Part shown: positions 23,232 through 40,589 of the stretch, one piece after another
How the letters are laid out: each line of letters starts with the position of its first letter
Position numbering within the stretch: the stretch's first letter is position 1
Assembly: GCF_001649575.2 (NCBI RefSeq)
Contig: NC_051435.1
Span: forward strand, 9,222,333-9,286,332
Origin: Kryptolebias marmoratus
Lineage: Eukaryota; Chordata; Actinopteri; Cyprinodontiformes; Rivulidae
Reading direction: 5' to 3'
Length of the DNA stretch: 64,000 nt
The notes under the pieces: generated by a model
What the model was told of the DNA's origin: nothing
The model's input: the letters and a program-made list of their open reading frames with translations, nothing else
Database searches by the model: none
Position numbers and translations under genes: made by a program

Positions 23232-26200
23232 CTGAAGAGGCTACAGCGAAGTGCAGGCACACATAGGCTTGAAACTCATGGTACAGATTTTGTAAATACA
23301 CATCATGCTACGTCCTGATGCGCACTAACACACCCTCGTTCTGACGCCTATCAGGTGGCCATGACAACCAGCAGGAACTGTGTCAAAGATTATCCAGGAC
23401 AGGATTAAAAACACAACTGGGATGCTTTTACATAGATCATATGGAGTAATTAAAAAATGTATTTTAGTCAAAATGCTTGAGATTGTGACAATGTACACAA
23501 GTTCTAAATCTCATCAATGAAGTGACATGTTACAAATCACCATTTTGCTTTAAAAACGTACATTTATTAAAGATAATAATCTATTGTTTGTCAGATCCAT
23601 CCACACAGATACAAACATCTTATGGTACTTTGCCTTATTTCCCCACTAAAATACCATATGATCATGTCTGCCCTGTAACATTTAACATGAAAGACTTTTT
23701 TTTTTAAAATAAAAGCATTATTTACGTCAGCTATACACTGTAGCTGGTCTGCCTTCTTTTTTCAGCTCATGAGTCATAACATAAATGGTTTGAGCAGGGG
23801 CCACAGTCTGAATGCAAAAGGCCATCACACCAACTGTTATTACAAATAATAAAAGATAAAAAAACTAGTTAGGACCATAAAGGACCTCACATTGCTCTCC
23901 ATGTGTGTTTGTAGAAGTTTTACAGCAGTTTGATCAGTATATTTTCATCAGACTTTGAAATCAGCAGTTGTACAAACCGTCAACCACAAAATCTGATCTG
24001 GTGACAGAATTAGTGTTAGGCTTGTACTCGTACCTGTAATCTAAGATCTTGTTTGTGTTAAATAACTTGTTTAAATTGCACTGACAGATGTCCGGGCCGT
24101 CTCAGGCCCTGATGCAACAAGAAAGCAGGCGATCGATCTATTGTACCATGACTTCTGAAACAAAACGAGGCTGCTGATTTCTATTTTGGGCACATTGTGA
24201 CACTTCAGACGTTTGAAATCCTATATCGCTCCTAAAATAGAGCTGAAATAAATCTGCGACAGGTTTTCCTAATCATAAAACATGTCCAAAAGGTTGTTCT
24301 GGTTTTTGTGTTACATGCTTGCATGCAATCACAACTATGGAAGGGCACATACTGTCTCCTCTCCTCTTTTCTCCTTTTAGTCCTGGGGTCACTCTTTTGC
24401 AGCAGCTCAACTCTCTGGCATGTGTATATGCATGTTGGGTCTGTTGCTAGGCAACATGCATTTTGCATTTGTTAACCCCACCTCACCTATAGATGTAATT
24501 TAAGTCCTTAAATACTTTTTTCCTGCCATCTGTCACCCTCACTGTACAAACTCACTCAGCATAACGGCAGCAGGAGAATCTACTGTTTAGTCACCTTTAA
24601 GTAGTAAGAATTCAAAAAATAAGTCTAACAAAATATCTAAAGCTTTCCATGTTGAGGAAAGAAGGACTGAAGCAATTTATCATCTTGTCATTCACACTGC
24701 TTGACTTCTGACAACACCAGGATTCTGCAGCCAGAGAACTTGCCACAGTTCGTCTGAGGAGCTGCCACATTAACTTTTGTCTCCTCAAGTAAACCCAGAC
24801 TGACTCGATTAGGGCTGAGGGGGAGGAGTGGACTCAGGGATGTGGCGGCGGCATGGAGAGTCATATCATGTGCTGTCAGGACTCCTTTCCTGTTGCTGAA
24901 GATAGTTCTTTCTGAGTCTGACTTTATGTTAGGGGGTTGTTGTCATGGGCTACCTCATGGATCGGGTTTCAGTCACACTCCCTCCCTTTGTGTGATGGAT
25001 AAAGAGCCAATTTTTGTCATATCTTAACTTATCCACAGCTGAGATTTGAGATTATTTTTAAATTAAGATTTACTATATTGGATCCTGTTCCAATCATAGA
25101 ATTGTCATATGGCTTTAGGATAAATATGCGCTGTTGACATTCTGCCACTACGTGATAAATGCTTTCCCAGTCACTCTGGGACTTAAGTGCTAATTCAAGA
25201 GTGTCTTTTCTGGGCTATAGTTGAGGGTGTATTGCTTTTGAGTCTGGGGTTGTTAGGCAACTCATGGCTGGTTCACTTTCAGTCCTGAGCTGATGGCGTA
25301 GTAATCAACGGGAAACCACCAGGATGCTTGTTACTCTCATATCAGCAGTTAACATAGTTAAGTAGCATCATTCATGTATCAGACTAATTATCATCTCTGG
25401 TGGTGACTCCCATCCCTCCTACACACACACGCACACACACACAATGGTGTTTTAGTGGAGTCAAATGGTAAACTAAAAAGGAGAATTCATCTTAAACCTG
25501 ACAATATGAACTTTAAAAGAATGTGTTAAGGGTTTTCAGCCCAAATCTCTAGATTTGTCATCAAATGTTTTTGTTTTTTTAAAGATACAAATGAAGTTAA
25601 GGTCTCTGAAAGATGGAAAAGACAGATGCACGTTTGCAGATATCAATAAACTAACATACTCACACGTCAACATGCCAGTGTAAATTAGTTTTTTAAACAT
25701 TTAAGATTTTACACGTGGCTAAGCTAATATTAACTGGTTAGCAATGTGTAATTTAGGATAATGTAAATGTCATTTGGTTTTCAAATATTTCACTGGAATT
25801 GAAATTAGTTCATTAAAATCTGTTTTAAAGATGTCAATTCAACCTTTTCAGACCATCAATGCTGAAACAAATTTCTAGAAAATGTATTCAATATTTTTGA
25901 GTCATTTCCTTGGAGATGATGACGCTCTGGTGGTAAACTTCAAACAGGAGATATCTTTGAAACACAACATGATCAAATGATCTTTTTCTGAAGTTTAACA
26001 TAATGTGCTCGAAAGTTTGAACTTTTGCTAAAACTACATATTTCTTTCTCAGTCACAAAAAAAACGATCAAGATTTTTTTTTTTTTTTTTTTGACATTAC
26101 AGCAGCTTACAGCCTTTATATTTTTAAAATATAGAACATTACAAGAAAAGAACAAACATAGCAAATAAATGATGTCTTTGGCATTATAATATTTGTCTAT

Positions 26201-26690
26201 ATGAACCAATGCAATCAACATGTTTAACAGAGTTTGACATCGTTAACTATTAGAATAGTTAACTAAAAGGCAATCAGCATTTAGTCATGTGAAACAAAAC
26301 TAGAACAGAACAGTGAATGGAGTTTATTCTGTGCAGTATATACATATTTCTTTGAATTTGTGACAAAATACTTGTTTGTAGGAGGCCATTTTAAAAGTGC
26401 TGCTGAAGACAGAGTTGTTCTTTAAGATGTAATAAATGCTGAGTAGTTATTGGGCTCATAAAAGTTTTTGAGAATAAAACTTTATGAATGATGGGTTTGT
26501 AAATTGTTTTACTCTTGACCAAAAAAGTTACTTCACATTGTCTTTTGAATTACCTCAAATCTTATTTTAAATTTAATATCAGTCTATGAGCACATGCACT
26601 TATTTTTTGATGAGTAAAACAGTTGACAGATTTTTTTGGGGGGGTGTGGGGCTCTATCTTCAGTCTGGTGTCTTTTTGGGACAGAGGCCA
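23232..26690. other. Intergenic DNA, ptprn-desmin interval
   Basis: No gene or strong repeat was recognised here. There is a short (CA)n tract near 25421-25443 and a T-run at about 26073-26092. Only short chance reading frames are present. Confidence 0.5.
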
Positions 26691-26692
26691 AA

Positions 26693-26745
26693 CAGCTGAG
26701 TTCAAACGGGAAATCTAAAAATAGGGCTGACACCACAAGCAGCTG
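26693..26745. promoter_or_regulatory. Candidate muscle enhancer: E-box / MEF2 / E-box cluster
   Basis: Within 53 bp lie CAGCTG (26693-26698), a perfect MEF2 consensus CTAAAAATAG (26715-26724) and a second CAGCTG (26740-26745). E-box plus MEF2 is the classical muscle-gene module, and mammalian desmin enhancers use this pair. The cluster is about 3.8 kb upstream of the desmin start and far from ptprn exons, so desmin is the natural target. Function is inferred from motifs only. Confidence 0.45.
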
Positions 26746-27902
26746 ACAAGCAGGCCGCTTTGTAATGCACAAATATGTGCATGACCACACACAATAACCC
26801 GTCCAACGTTTAAACCCATTCATACACACACAGGGTCAGTGACGCCACAGCCCTTTTTTAAAGCCAGTTTGAATTCTTTTAAGTCTGCAGATTGAAAACA
26901 GAATAGTTACTCAGCTTTTCACGTGATCATTTTCATCAGGAGAAGTGATTTCAGTTCTCAGTTTCACTTTTTATGACTCACTGCCATGAGAGGAGAGCTA
27001 TCATGTAAGTGTGTGTTTCTGTTTGTCTCACAGCAAAATATTTCATGAAGCACTGGACAGAGAGTACACAGAGTGTACGTCTACAACTGATTAACATAAG
27101 CTCATTAATCTTAGTAAATACAAACATGACAATAATACAGTTGAATTTACAGATAATGAGCCAAACTTTGCTGAGAGCTGAGAGTCATCCACATCACATG
27201 CTTTAAGCACTAACAGATCACACAAGATCTATGTTTAAAACTTTAGCTTTGAAGACAGTGGCCGGGCAAAATGCATTCATTTGAAAAATGCTAGTTTCAT
27301 TAAGAGTTGTCATTACGTTCAATACTAAAACACAGGGCTGTAGAAGTGACTCTTGGCAGGAGAGAGTAGCCTTACAAGTTTCAGCTGCTGCTAACTGAGT
27401 GTTTTATAGATTATCAGCTTACATGTTTGTATTAATATGCTGCCAAGGACCTCACACTTGCACACACCGACTTCCTGAAGACTTTATTCATCCTCGCTTG
27501 ATTTCAGCCTTTATCTATTGATTCCTGACAAGTTTAGTTGATTGTTGCTGCCCAAAAGCCAAACATGAGCCAAGATTCATGAACATCTATCCAGCTATTA
27601 AGCAATATCAAAACATTATTCTCATTTTATTCAGGAAACCCAGTTCTCAGTGACATTTGCTGAAATATAATTAGTCATTCTCTGCGTGGCTGTGATAACA
27701 GCTTTGTGAGTCTTTGCTATGCAGACCTGTAAAGTGGCAGATGAAGTTGTGTATGTTAGAATTTATTTATATACATAAATACTTTAACACCGCTTTGATT
27801 ACAGCATTTTAACACAACCAGAGTCACGCAAACTTCTAACTTACATCCAGTATCTGAAAAAGCAACGCGTTTGACCACACTCACACGCACATAACTTTCT
27901 CA

Positions 27903-28002
27903 AGAAGGTCACACACACTTTTTTGAGTGTGTGACTTTCATTAGGAATCTTTATGGCTCTCGAATGCATGCGTGTGTAGTGTGTGTGTGTGTGTGACCTT
28001 CT
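27903..28002. repeat. Nested inverted repeats built on GTCACACAC
   Basis: The outer arms 27903-27918 (AGAAGGTCACACACAC) and 27987-28002 are perfect reverse complements. Inside, 27908-27916 also pairs with 27927-27935 (GTGTGTGAC). The arms contain (CA)n sequence, so part of the pairing is low-complexity. Confidence 0.6.
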
Positions 28003-28510
28003 GAGCAGCAGCTTCATCAATCAAACTGTGGTGCTTCTGATGTAACATCGGGCAAACATGACTTTAAAATAACTCTTGAGCTTCTTGTATACTTTCTTGA
28101 GTAATGTATTTAATCAGTCCAGAAATGTTCCTATGATTCGACAATAAGTGTTTTAAATGGATTTTTCTTTCAGCAATGCTTTTCTTAGACTTAAGTTAAA
28201 GTACAAGTTATCATCTCTAAAGCAGATGTGTGTTTTGACTGATTCTATTTGATGAAGTGATGATTTTACATTAATAGATATTAGACTGAAAAAATTTGAA
28301 CATTTTTTTTATTAGTAGGGTAATTTCTATGTGGGACACACAGACATGTTCATGTACTTTTTCAAAAGGAAATCTTGCACCACTTGGCCTTTTGCAGCAA
28401 CACTATGCTGCATAGTTTTCTTTGTTTGTTCTGTAAATACAAAATGAGTGAAAACAAGCAAACAAACACAACTGAAGCTCATGAAACTCTGTTCTACTTC
28501 TTTACTCTCC

Positions 28511-29015
28511 TGTCAGATTGGGAGAGGTGGTGGAGGATTTGGACCCTAAATGCAGGCAGACACAGAGGAGCTCAAAAGTAATCTGAATTATCTGAAATAA
28601 CAAAAACAAAATGCTGACGTGACAGCAGAAACTAAATAACACAAACATACCGACAGCGGGAACACAAGGAGGAAGTCATGAGGAACTCCAGACAGTGCAT
28701 GTTTGTAACAATGAACCAGTGAGGAATGGAGGCTGAGGAACAGGTTATGGACAGAGGGTGATTCATAAGTGGACACAGGTGACTGATTACAAACAAGCGA
28801 CAGGTGCTGATGGGTGTGGCAGGCTGACAAGGACTGGCTGAGGACAGGTGAATAATGACAGGGGACTCAGAGGGCACAGGGAGCAAAACTGCACAAGACC
28901 GTGCAATATTAAACACATGGATAACAAGAAATAAAACAGAATTCCAGAAACATGAAATAATAAACCTAATACAAAAGAAACTCAAAAAATAACTCAAAAT
29001 ACCCAAATCCTAACA
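28511..29015 (-). mobile_element. Solo LTR with target-site duplication
   Basis: A 505-bp block starts TGTCAG and ends CTAACA, the TG...CA ends of a retrotransposon LTR. It is flanked by identical CTCTCC (28505-28510 and 29016-29021), a target duplication. There is no coding sequence between, so it looks like a solo LTR left by recombination. Minus-strand text beginning TGTTAGGATTTGGGTATTTT resembles a common fish Gypsy-like LTR family. Another candidate relative lies at 46840-47331. Confidence 0.6.
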
Positions 29016-30398
29016 CTCTCCAACAGAAAATTAACTTTTTGAGACTTTTTACTAAACTAAATCAAAAAGTGTTTATGAAAATGTTTATGAAATTGTCAAA
29101 GCTTTACAATTTTTATTAGGAGATATTTTACATAGAGCTCTGAAAACAGAACATTTGTTATTGTGCAACTTTCTGTGTTTAATTTAAAAACAACAGGACG
29201 GAATACATTTAGAAACTTTGAGATTTAGTGTTTATTAGATTTAACATTTTATTTTTGATGTTCAACAAAGAAAAATGCAGTAAACTCTTCAATACATTCG
29301 GCTGAACCTTTAAACAGTTTAGTCAGTTGTAAAATGTGAAACATTTTTGTCCATTTTGCAGTCTCAGTGTCCCCTAATTTACCTAAAAGTAAAAATAACT
29401 CTTGTAAAAATATCTGTTGCTTATCTCAACAACTTGTCTTTAGTGTCAACCTATGTTTATATGTAAGGCTCTAGTTTTTTTTAATTAAAGATGCACACTT
29501 TATATACATTTTGTATATTTTAGCATTCATATTGTTTTAAGATGTAAGAAAAATATTAGAGGCATTCCCTTGATGGGGTATATTTTATTAAATGATCAAA
29601 AGAAATGTGGCATTTGATTAAGAGGTCTATGCTGAGTTTGTGACACCTTCCCATAGATACACTCATTGACTGACTCAGTCTTTTGCTCACTCATGCAATC
29701 ATGAAGACAGTTGGAGACACAAAAATTCCGATCTTTACCAGCAGCTGAAACCCGAGCCTCTCAGCCCTGAACAGCTGAATTCAGGGCCGCAACAAACAAG
29801 TGGGAGAGGGATGTGTCTGAAGCTAAGATAACTGTCTAAAGAGGGCGAAGAGACATTTTACACTTTGTGTCAAAAGCCTGAAAACAACTGGTTGTAAACT
29901 TGCTGTCCAGGTAACATTACCTAAAGCCACAAAGAGTCAAAGCACTGATTTTTTAAAACCTAATTACACAAGTGGTATTTGTGAAATTTAAAGCAAATAT
30001 AAATTCTCAAGTCAATAAAAACAACAACTAATGAGTTCTTATTTGGGGGATTTAAAAAAAATACAGCACAACAACCACAAAAAAACATGTAAAAGTTATC
30101 CAAATATGAGATTTATTAAGACAATAACCTGTTTATAATGCTGGCCTGAAACAGCATATTAGCACCCACATTTTACCCAAAAGGATCGATGACAGTTTTA
30201 TGATGAGCAGATAAATGTGAGCCATTAAAAAATCCTAATAGATGTGGAAATCTCCTAGTTTGATTGAAAATGCTGTCAAAAAGATCAATAACTGGAAGTG
30301 ACTGCTGTGTGGAGGGGTGGGGTGGTAGGAGGAGAGGGTGAATGGAGCCAGATGGGTGACACACAGGCGGGGTTGGGGGCAGGAGTGGGTGTGGATGG

Positions 30399-30440
30399 TC
30401 TACAAATAGTTGCTCTGAGAGCCTGGTGTCTCTTCACTAA
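30399..30440 (+). promoter_or_regulatory. Putative desmin core promoter
   Basis: CTACAAATAG at 30399-30408 sits about 125 bases before the desmin ATG. It could serve as a degenerate TATA box or as a MEF2-like site with one mismatch. GT/GC-box-like sequence (GGGGTGGGG, GGCGGGGTTGGGGG) lies 30-90 bases further upstream, and an E-box CAGATG occurs near 30348. The transcription start is inferred to fall around 30425-30435. Confidence 0.4.
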
Positions 30441-30532
30441 GATTTTCCTCCAGTTGCCCAGTGAGACAGTTGGGTCTCAGCGCCGACAGCAGCTCCTTCA
30501 AACCCACAAGCCAACCGAGTGGTCAACCAGCC

Positions 30533-36087
<5,555 letters not shown>

Positions 36088-36690
36088 AGAAGCAACATGA
36101 AATAAGCAATAATACTATTCAGAACAAACGTTTAAAAAATTTCCTATCACTATCATGAGAATATATAAGCTGAGCCAATTTCTAGTGACAGAAAACAGGA
36201 TGAAAACTAAGTTATACATGTGAATACAGTGACGGGATTGATGCAGGCGCAAAGCCTGGATTTAAATGGAGGTCATTCCAAGAGTTCAGTCTATACTCAT
36301 GTCACTTTCTGTTTCCCAAAAAGCATCAGACTATGTAATACTTTTACCTATATTCACATTAAACAAGGCTTACACTGCTGTAAAGCTTTATTATGATGAT
36401 GGTCAAAAGTCAAACTTCAGTGTGTATCTCCCTAAATCTGTCAACGTACACATATATGACTGAAGAGGATATTGATCAGGATGGGCTATTAGTGCTGCTG
36501 ATTCAAAGAAAGTGTAAAGTTGGATAAAAAAAAAGAATACCAGAAAAAAAAGTGTCATGTTTGAAGTTTGAGCTGTATAGCAGGTGCTGGTTGTTTCACT
36601 GTATGTTTGAGGGCAACACTGGTGTGCTGTTTCACTTCCAAAAAAAAGAAAAAAAAAAACTTAATAAAAAACATTTGTTACCAGTCTTTC
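36088..36690 (+). terminator. Desmin 3' UTR and polyadenylation signals
   Basis: AT-rich 3' UTR after the desmin TAA. AATAAA at 36663-36668 follows an A-rich stretch and is the first good signal, about 575 bases after the stop. A second AATAAA lies at 36784-36789. Confidence 0.55.
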
Positions 36691-36799
36691 ACTTGAAATC
36701 ACCTTTTTACTTGATTTTGTAGAATTTGGAACTTCAAATCTTTAATGTTTGAATTTTGTCCATGTAATTTCTGGTAAAACCTAAATAAACTACCTTTCT

Positions 36800-39700
36800 T
36801 GTTCAAGCGCAAAACTCTTCTGCCAACATTTATTTCTCTTTTATTCAGGGAGGAGAAGTTGAAACAATCAGTACCCAGACTGATCTTGCTGTGGAGAAAA
36901 GTGAACAATGGTTTGCTAATGAGCTGTCTGATCAGGCTTCTGTTCCAGCAGAAAGCAGATTAAAAGAGCAACAAGACTCGCAGTCTGTGCCATTTGTTTT
37001 TGAAGCCACTGGAGTGAAAATGTCAGCAGAGTTGAGGAAAAAAAAAGAAGAGTGAGCATGAAGAGGAGAGGACATAAAAGAAGCCGAGACAATAAATGAG
37101 CATTCAGCAGAGAGAGGAAGACAGAGAGGGTGGTGCAGGGACAAAACAAGAGAAATGGTAGGGACAAATATAATGAAAAGGTTATCTGGGCAGAAAGATG
37201 CCAGAAGAAGATTTAGAGAGAGAAAATTACACAGAATATAATAAAGGAGCACGAAAAGGAAAGAGTGCACTGGCTATTCTAGTAATTAGCGGAGCCGCGT
37301 TGCTCAGAACTTTCTGTTCTCACCAGTTTCTTTGCAACTTCTGTCAAAAGGCAACAGTTTCCCAGTCATTATGCAGTAGGTCAACAGCAAAGGGCAGCAC
37401 ATTCATCTGTTCTACTTCCTTCAAATGAAGTCAGCTCACTTCTGTGATCTCTTCTTCCACTGAGCTCCCTGTCTGCAATCCTGGAAGCTTTTTACATGAA
37501 AACCTCTGATAGTTTGATTAGATTTGTACTTGGCAAACTAAGAGGAAAACTTTGCTCGTGGGTTTAAATGCCCTGTGGCGACGTAGCCAGACATTTTATG
37601 AAGTTTTAGAGCGCAAATGTAACTTCAAATTTGTGGTCACACGAGAACTCATCGTGTAAATCGGATGCCATGTTTGTTCATGCATCATTCTTTCTCTGCA
37701 AACAAGGAAGTTATAAATAGGAAAACAAGACACTAACTAATTGCTTTTGATATTTATTACATGAAAATTTTAAAATTTTAGTTTATTTTGATATTTTGTA
37801 ATGATTTTTTTTGCTTTAATTCCATGCTGTTAATTGAGATAAGTAGAAAGATGACATCAAAACTACAGATTAATCATAATTAGAATAAACCTGTTATTTC
37901 TGTTATTTTGGTATCCTGCAGGCAACAATGCTAATAAATATAATTTAAAATTGTATATGCTGATATACTGCAGCTGTCGGGTTATTTGAGTATCAGATAC
38001 GTTTAGAAGTCATACCAAGCTGGTGTAAGAGAAAGACAATTCAGAGCCAAGGTGAGGTTTTTCTGCTGATTTTCATCATTGCATGTTTAAACATCCTTAA
38101 ACGTGGTGTATTCACACCCAGCAAAATTAAATACATACAGTAGTATCACAGCATGACAGGTCTACTCCATTAGAAAATAATCAGCTGCATAAATGAAATA
38201 CAATATGAGGCATAAACATGAAAATGGAGCCAAATATTTGCACATTAAAAGATTATTTACAGGTCAATATCTACAAAACTAATCCCACAACATACTGCAC
38301 ACTATTCAGTGAAAACTGCAAAGTGTACTGTATGAAAATGAAAACAAGATCAGTGTAAGAATTTTTTTTTAGTTTTCCCTCTGAGTTACAAGCAAGAGAG
38401 GAAAGAGCTGATGTTAAGCTTTTACATTTCTTTTAAAGTAAAGACGTTACAACTTCACTACATTAAAAACACAAAAAGGATCCAAAACAGGACTGAGGTA
38501 TAAGCAGAAATGAAATAACTGAAATAACTTGTACAACTATTACAGAGAAAGATTATCAGAGTAATACAACAAAGCGGCATAACTCAATGCATGTCCTTTT
38601 CAAGGCCTTCACTAGGACAGTGTAAACAGGTAGAGGAGAAGCAAAGAGAATAAATGAGAAAGGGTTTTTATGCACCCTTGGACAAACAATTTGGAAATCT
38701 GGCAACAATGACACAACACAATAGACACTTTTACAAGTATTCTCATGCAATAATGGAGTTTGACGTAAATAATTGATCCTGCTGAAACAAAAAGCTGCAA
38801 ATGCTGATAAGTCCAAGTAGCCATAATGATTAGTGGCACAGAAGCATTAAAGGTAAGTTTTTTTTTTCAGGTTAAACCTCAAAAGTCAAAAGAGCAAAGT
38901 TGTTCAGGCCTGGAATTCTATATATAGTATTAATGGTGTTTTTCATTTTTAACTTCCTACTTTTATGGTTTTCTCAGTGGGAATTGTTTTTTTTTAGTAG
39001 TGTTAGTATTTATACAGATTAAAAAAAAACATCTCAGATTTGGTAATGCTCAAACAACAGCCCTTTTGTGTAGAAAACACCTCCTGTTCAGATTCCTGTT
39101 TGGATGGTGGTACAAAAATATTGATGCAAGAAGCACATTTCAATTTCAAAGACAGCAACATGTAAATTCATGTGCACACAAAAGCACGTGCAGGCAGTCC
39201 AGAAGACAGGTCCAACAGTAAACATTAGAGGGTGCCATTTGCAAATGCTTTCATCTTCTCCCCTTTTTTCTTTTCAAAGGAGATAATCTTCCTTTTACAG
39301 CTCGTCTTCATCACATAACATGTCATTCAAACTAAAGAAGGTAATCTTTTCAGGCATACCAGAACACTGGCAAAAGAAGATGAAGAAGAAAACAGCATGC
39401 TTGTTTTTATATTTAAATTTAAATGTAAAATAAATCACCTTTGCTAATAATTTGTACAATCCATCAGCCTTAGGGCTCATGTGTCCACTCACGCATACCA
39501 ACAGTCAGATTATTGGATGACAACAATCAGCAGCTTTTTGTCTTTGACAAACCCCAGAAGTACATTGTTTTGGGATAACAGACAGAAAAGGGAACTGATA
39601 GCACTTAGAGACGCATGGAAACACAAAGTTTTGCTTATAAATATTTTAAACTCAGGGAAAAGAAGGGGAGAAATAATGTATCCTCATTAAGTTTATAGAT

Positions 39701-40589
39701 GAAAAAATGATGACTACAAGGATACAACGGCAGTGACGAGATGTAAACAAGTTCCCCTCGGAAAAATGGCAACAGTGCAGGAAATGACAGTAAAATATGA
39801 GAGGACTGAAAAGTGTTCAGTTTGAACCATTAAAATTTGATCCACACCTTAAACTGGTCCACTTCTGAGGTCACACAAACCTTGTGCTACCATGTCTGAA
39901 GGTTTTCATTAAAGATGTAATGCCACTTTCATAAATACTTTAATTCAAACTGAGATTTTTCAATTTAATAAAGGAGCTCCAGTGTCTGTGTTTATCTTTT
40001 CTTGTTTTTCTGACATTTAGCTGAAAGCATTTTTCTCAGAATCATTGAAGCAACGTGTTTCATCCTTCCATATCCTTCAAAATAAAGATAGTGGTGAAGA
40101 CAAAGATTAAATGCATTACCTTGATTCTTTGAAAGCCATGCCACTTCATCAGAAAAGTTTCAAATTAGTTTTTTTTTTGCCTTTTGTCAAAACATTGAAA
40201 TGACTGAAACAGTTTACTTGATCACATTTAAAAAAGGTCCATTTTCTCAAAGTTCTGGGCAGAAGTAAAATAACTTGGGAGCCAAACAGCATACACAATG
40301 TCCCATATTACTTGATTTCATCAATGCAAAGATGTCTGTTTTTTCCAGTCTTTTTAGAAAAGCAAAATGGGTGCAAAACAAACCAAATAAATGCCACTTT
40401 CATCTGTTTTGTGAGGAGAGAAACACTGTAAGTCATACCACCTTCAGAACACAGTAAGCTCTTGTTGCGTTACCAGGCAGTTGATTAGGTTGGCACGGCA
40501 AGGTCAAGTTAGACATCCCTTGTGGAGACTAAGAGTTTTTGAAGTAGACTTTGATTGTGTATGTGTTTTGATTTGTGCAAATCACAGGC
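36800..40589. other. Convergent intergenic DNA and probable tmem198 3' UTR
   Basis: No coding exon was found. The right part presumably carries the tmem198 3' UTR, read leftwards from 40589. Minus-strand polyadenylation candidates are ATTAAA at about 39962-39967 and AATAAA near 37753-37758. Neither can be chosen from sequence alone. No trace of SPEG, which follows DES in mammals, was recognised. Confidence 0.45.

Noticed and set aside
28632..29006. 124-codon minus-strand open frame
   Set aside because: It lies wholly inside the solo LTR and shows no retroelement protein motif.
30461..30532. N-terminal extension of desmin from 30461
   Set aside because: The first codon is GTG and the peptide ([11 protein letters not shown]...) has no counterpart. 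MSKSYSS at 30533 is the family start.
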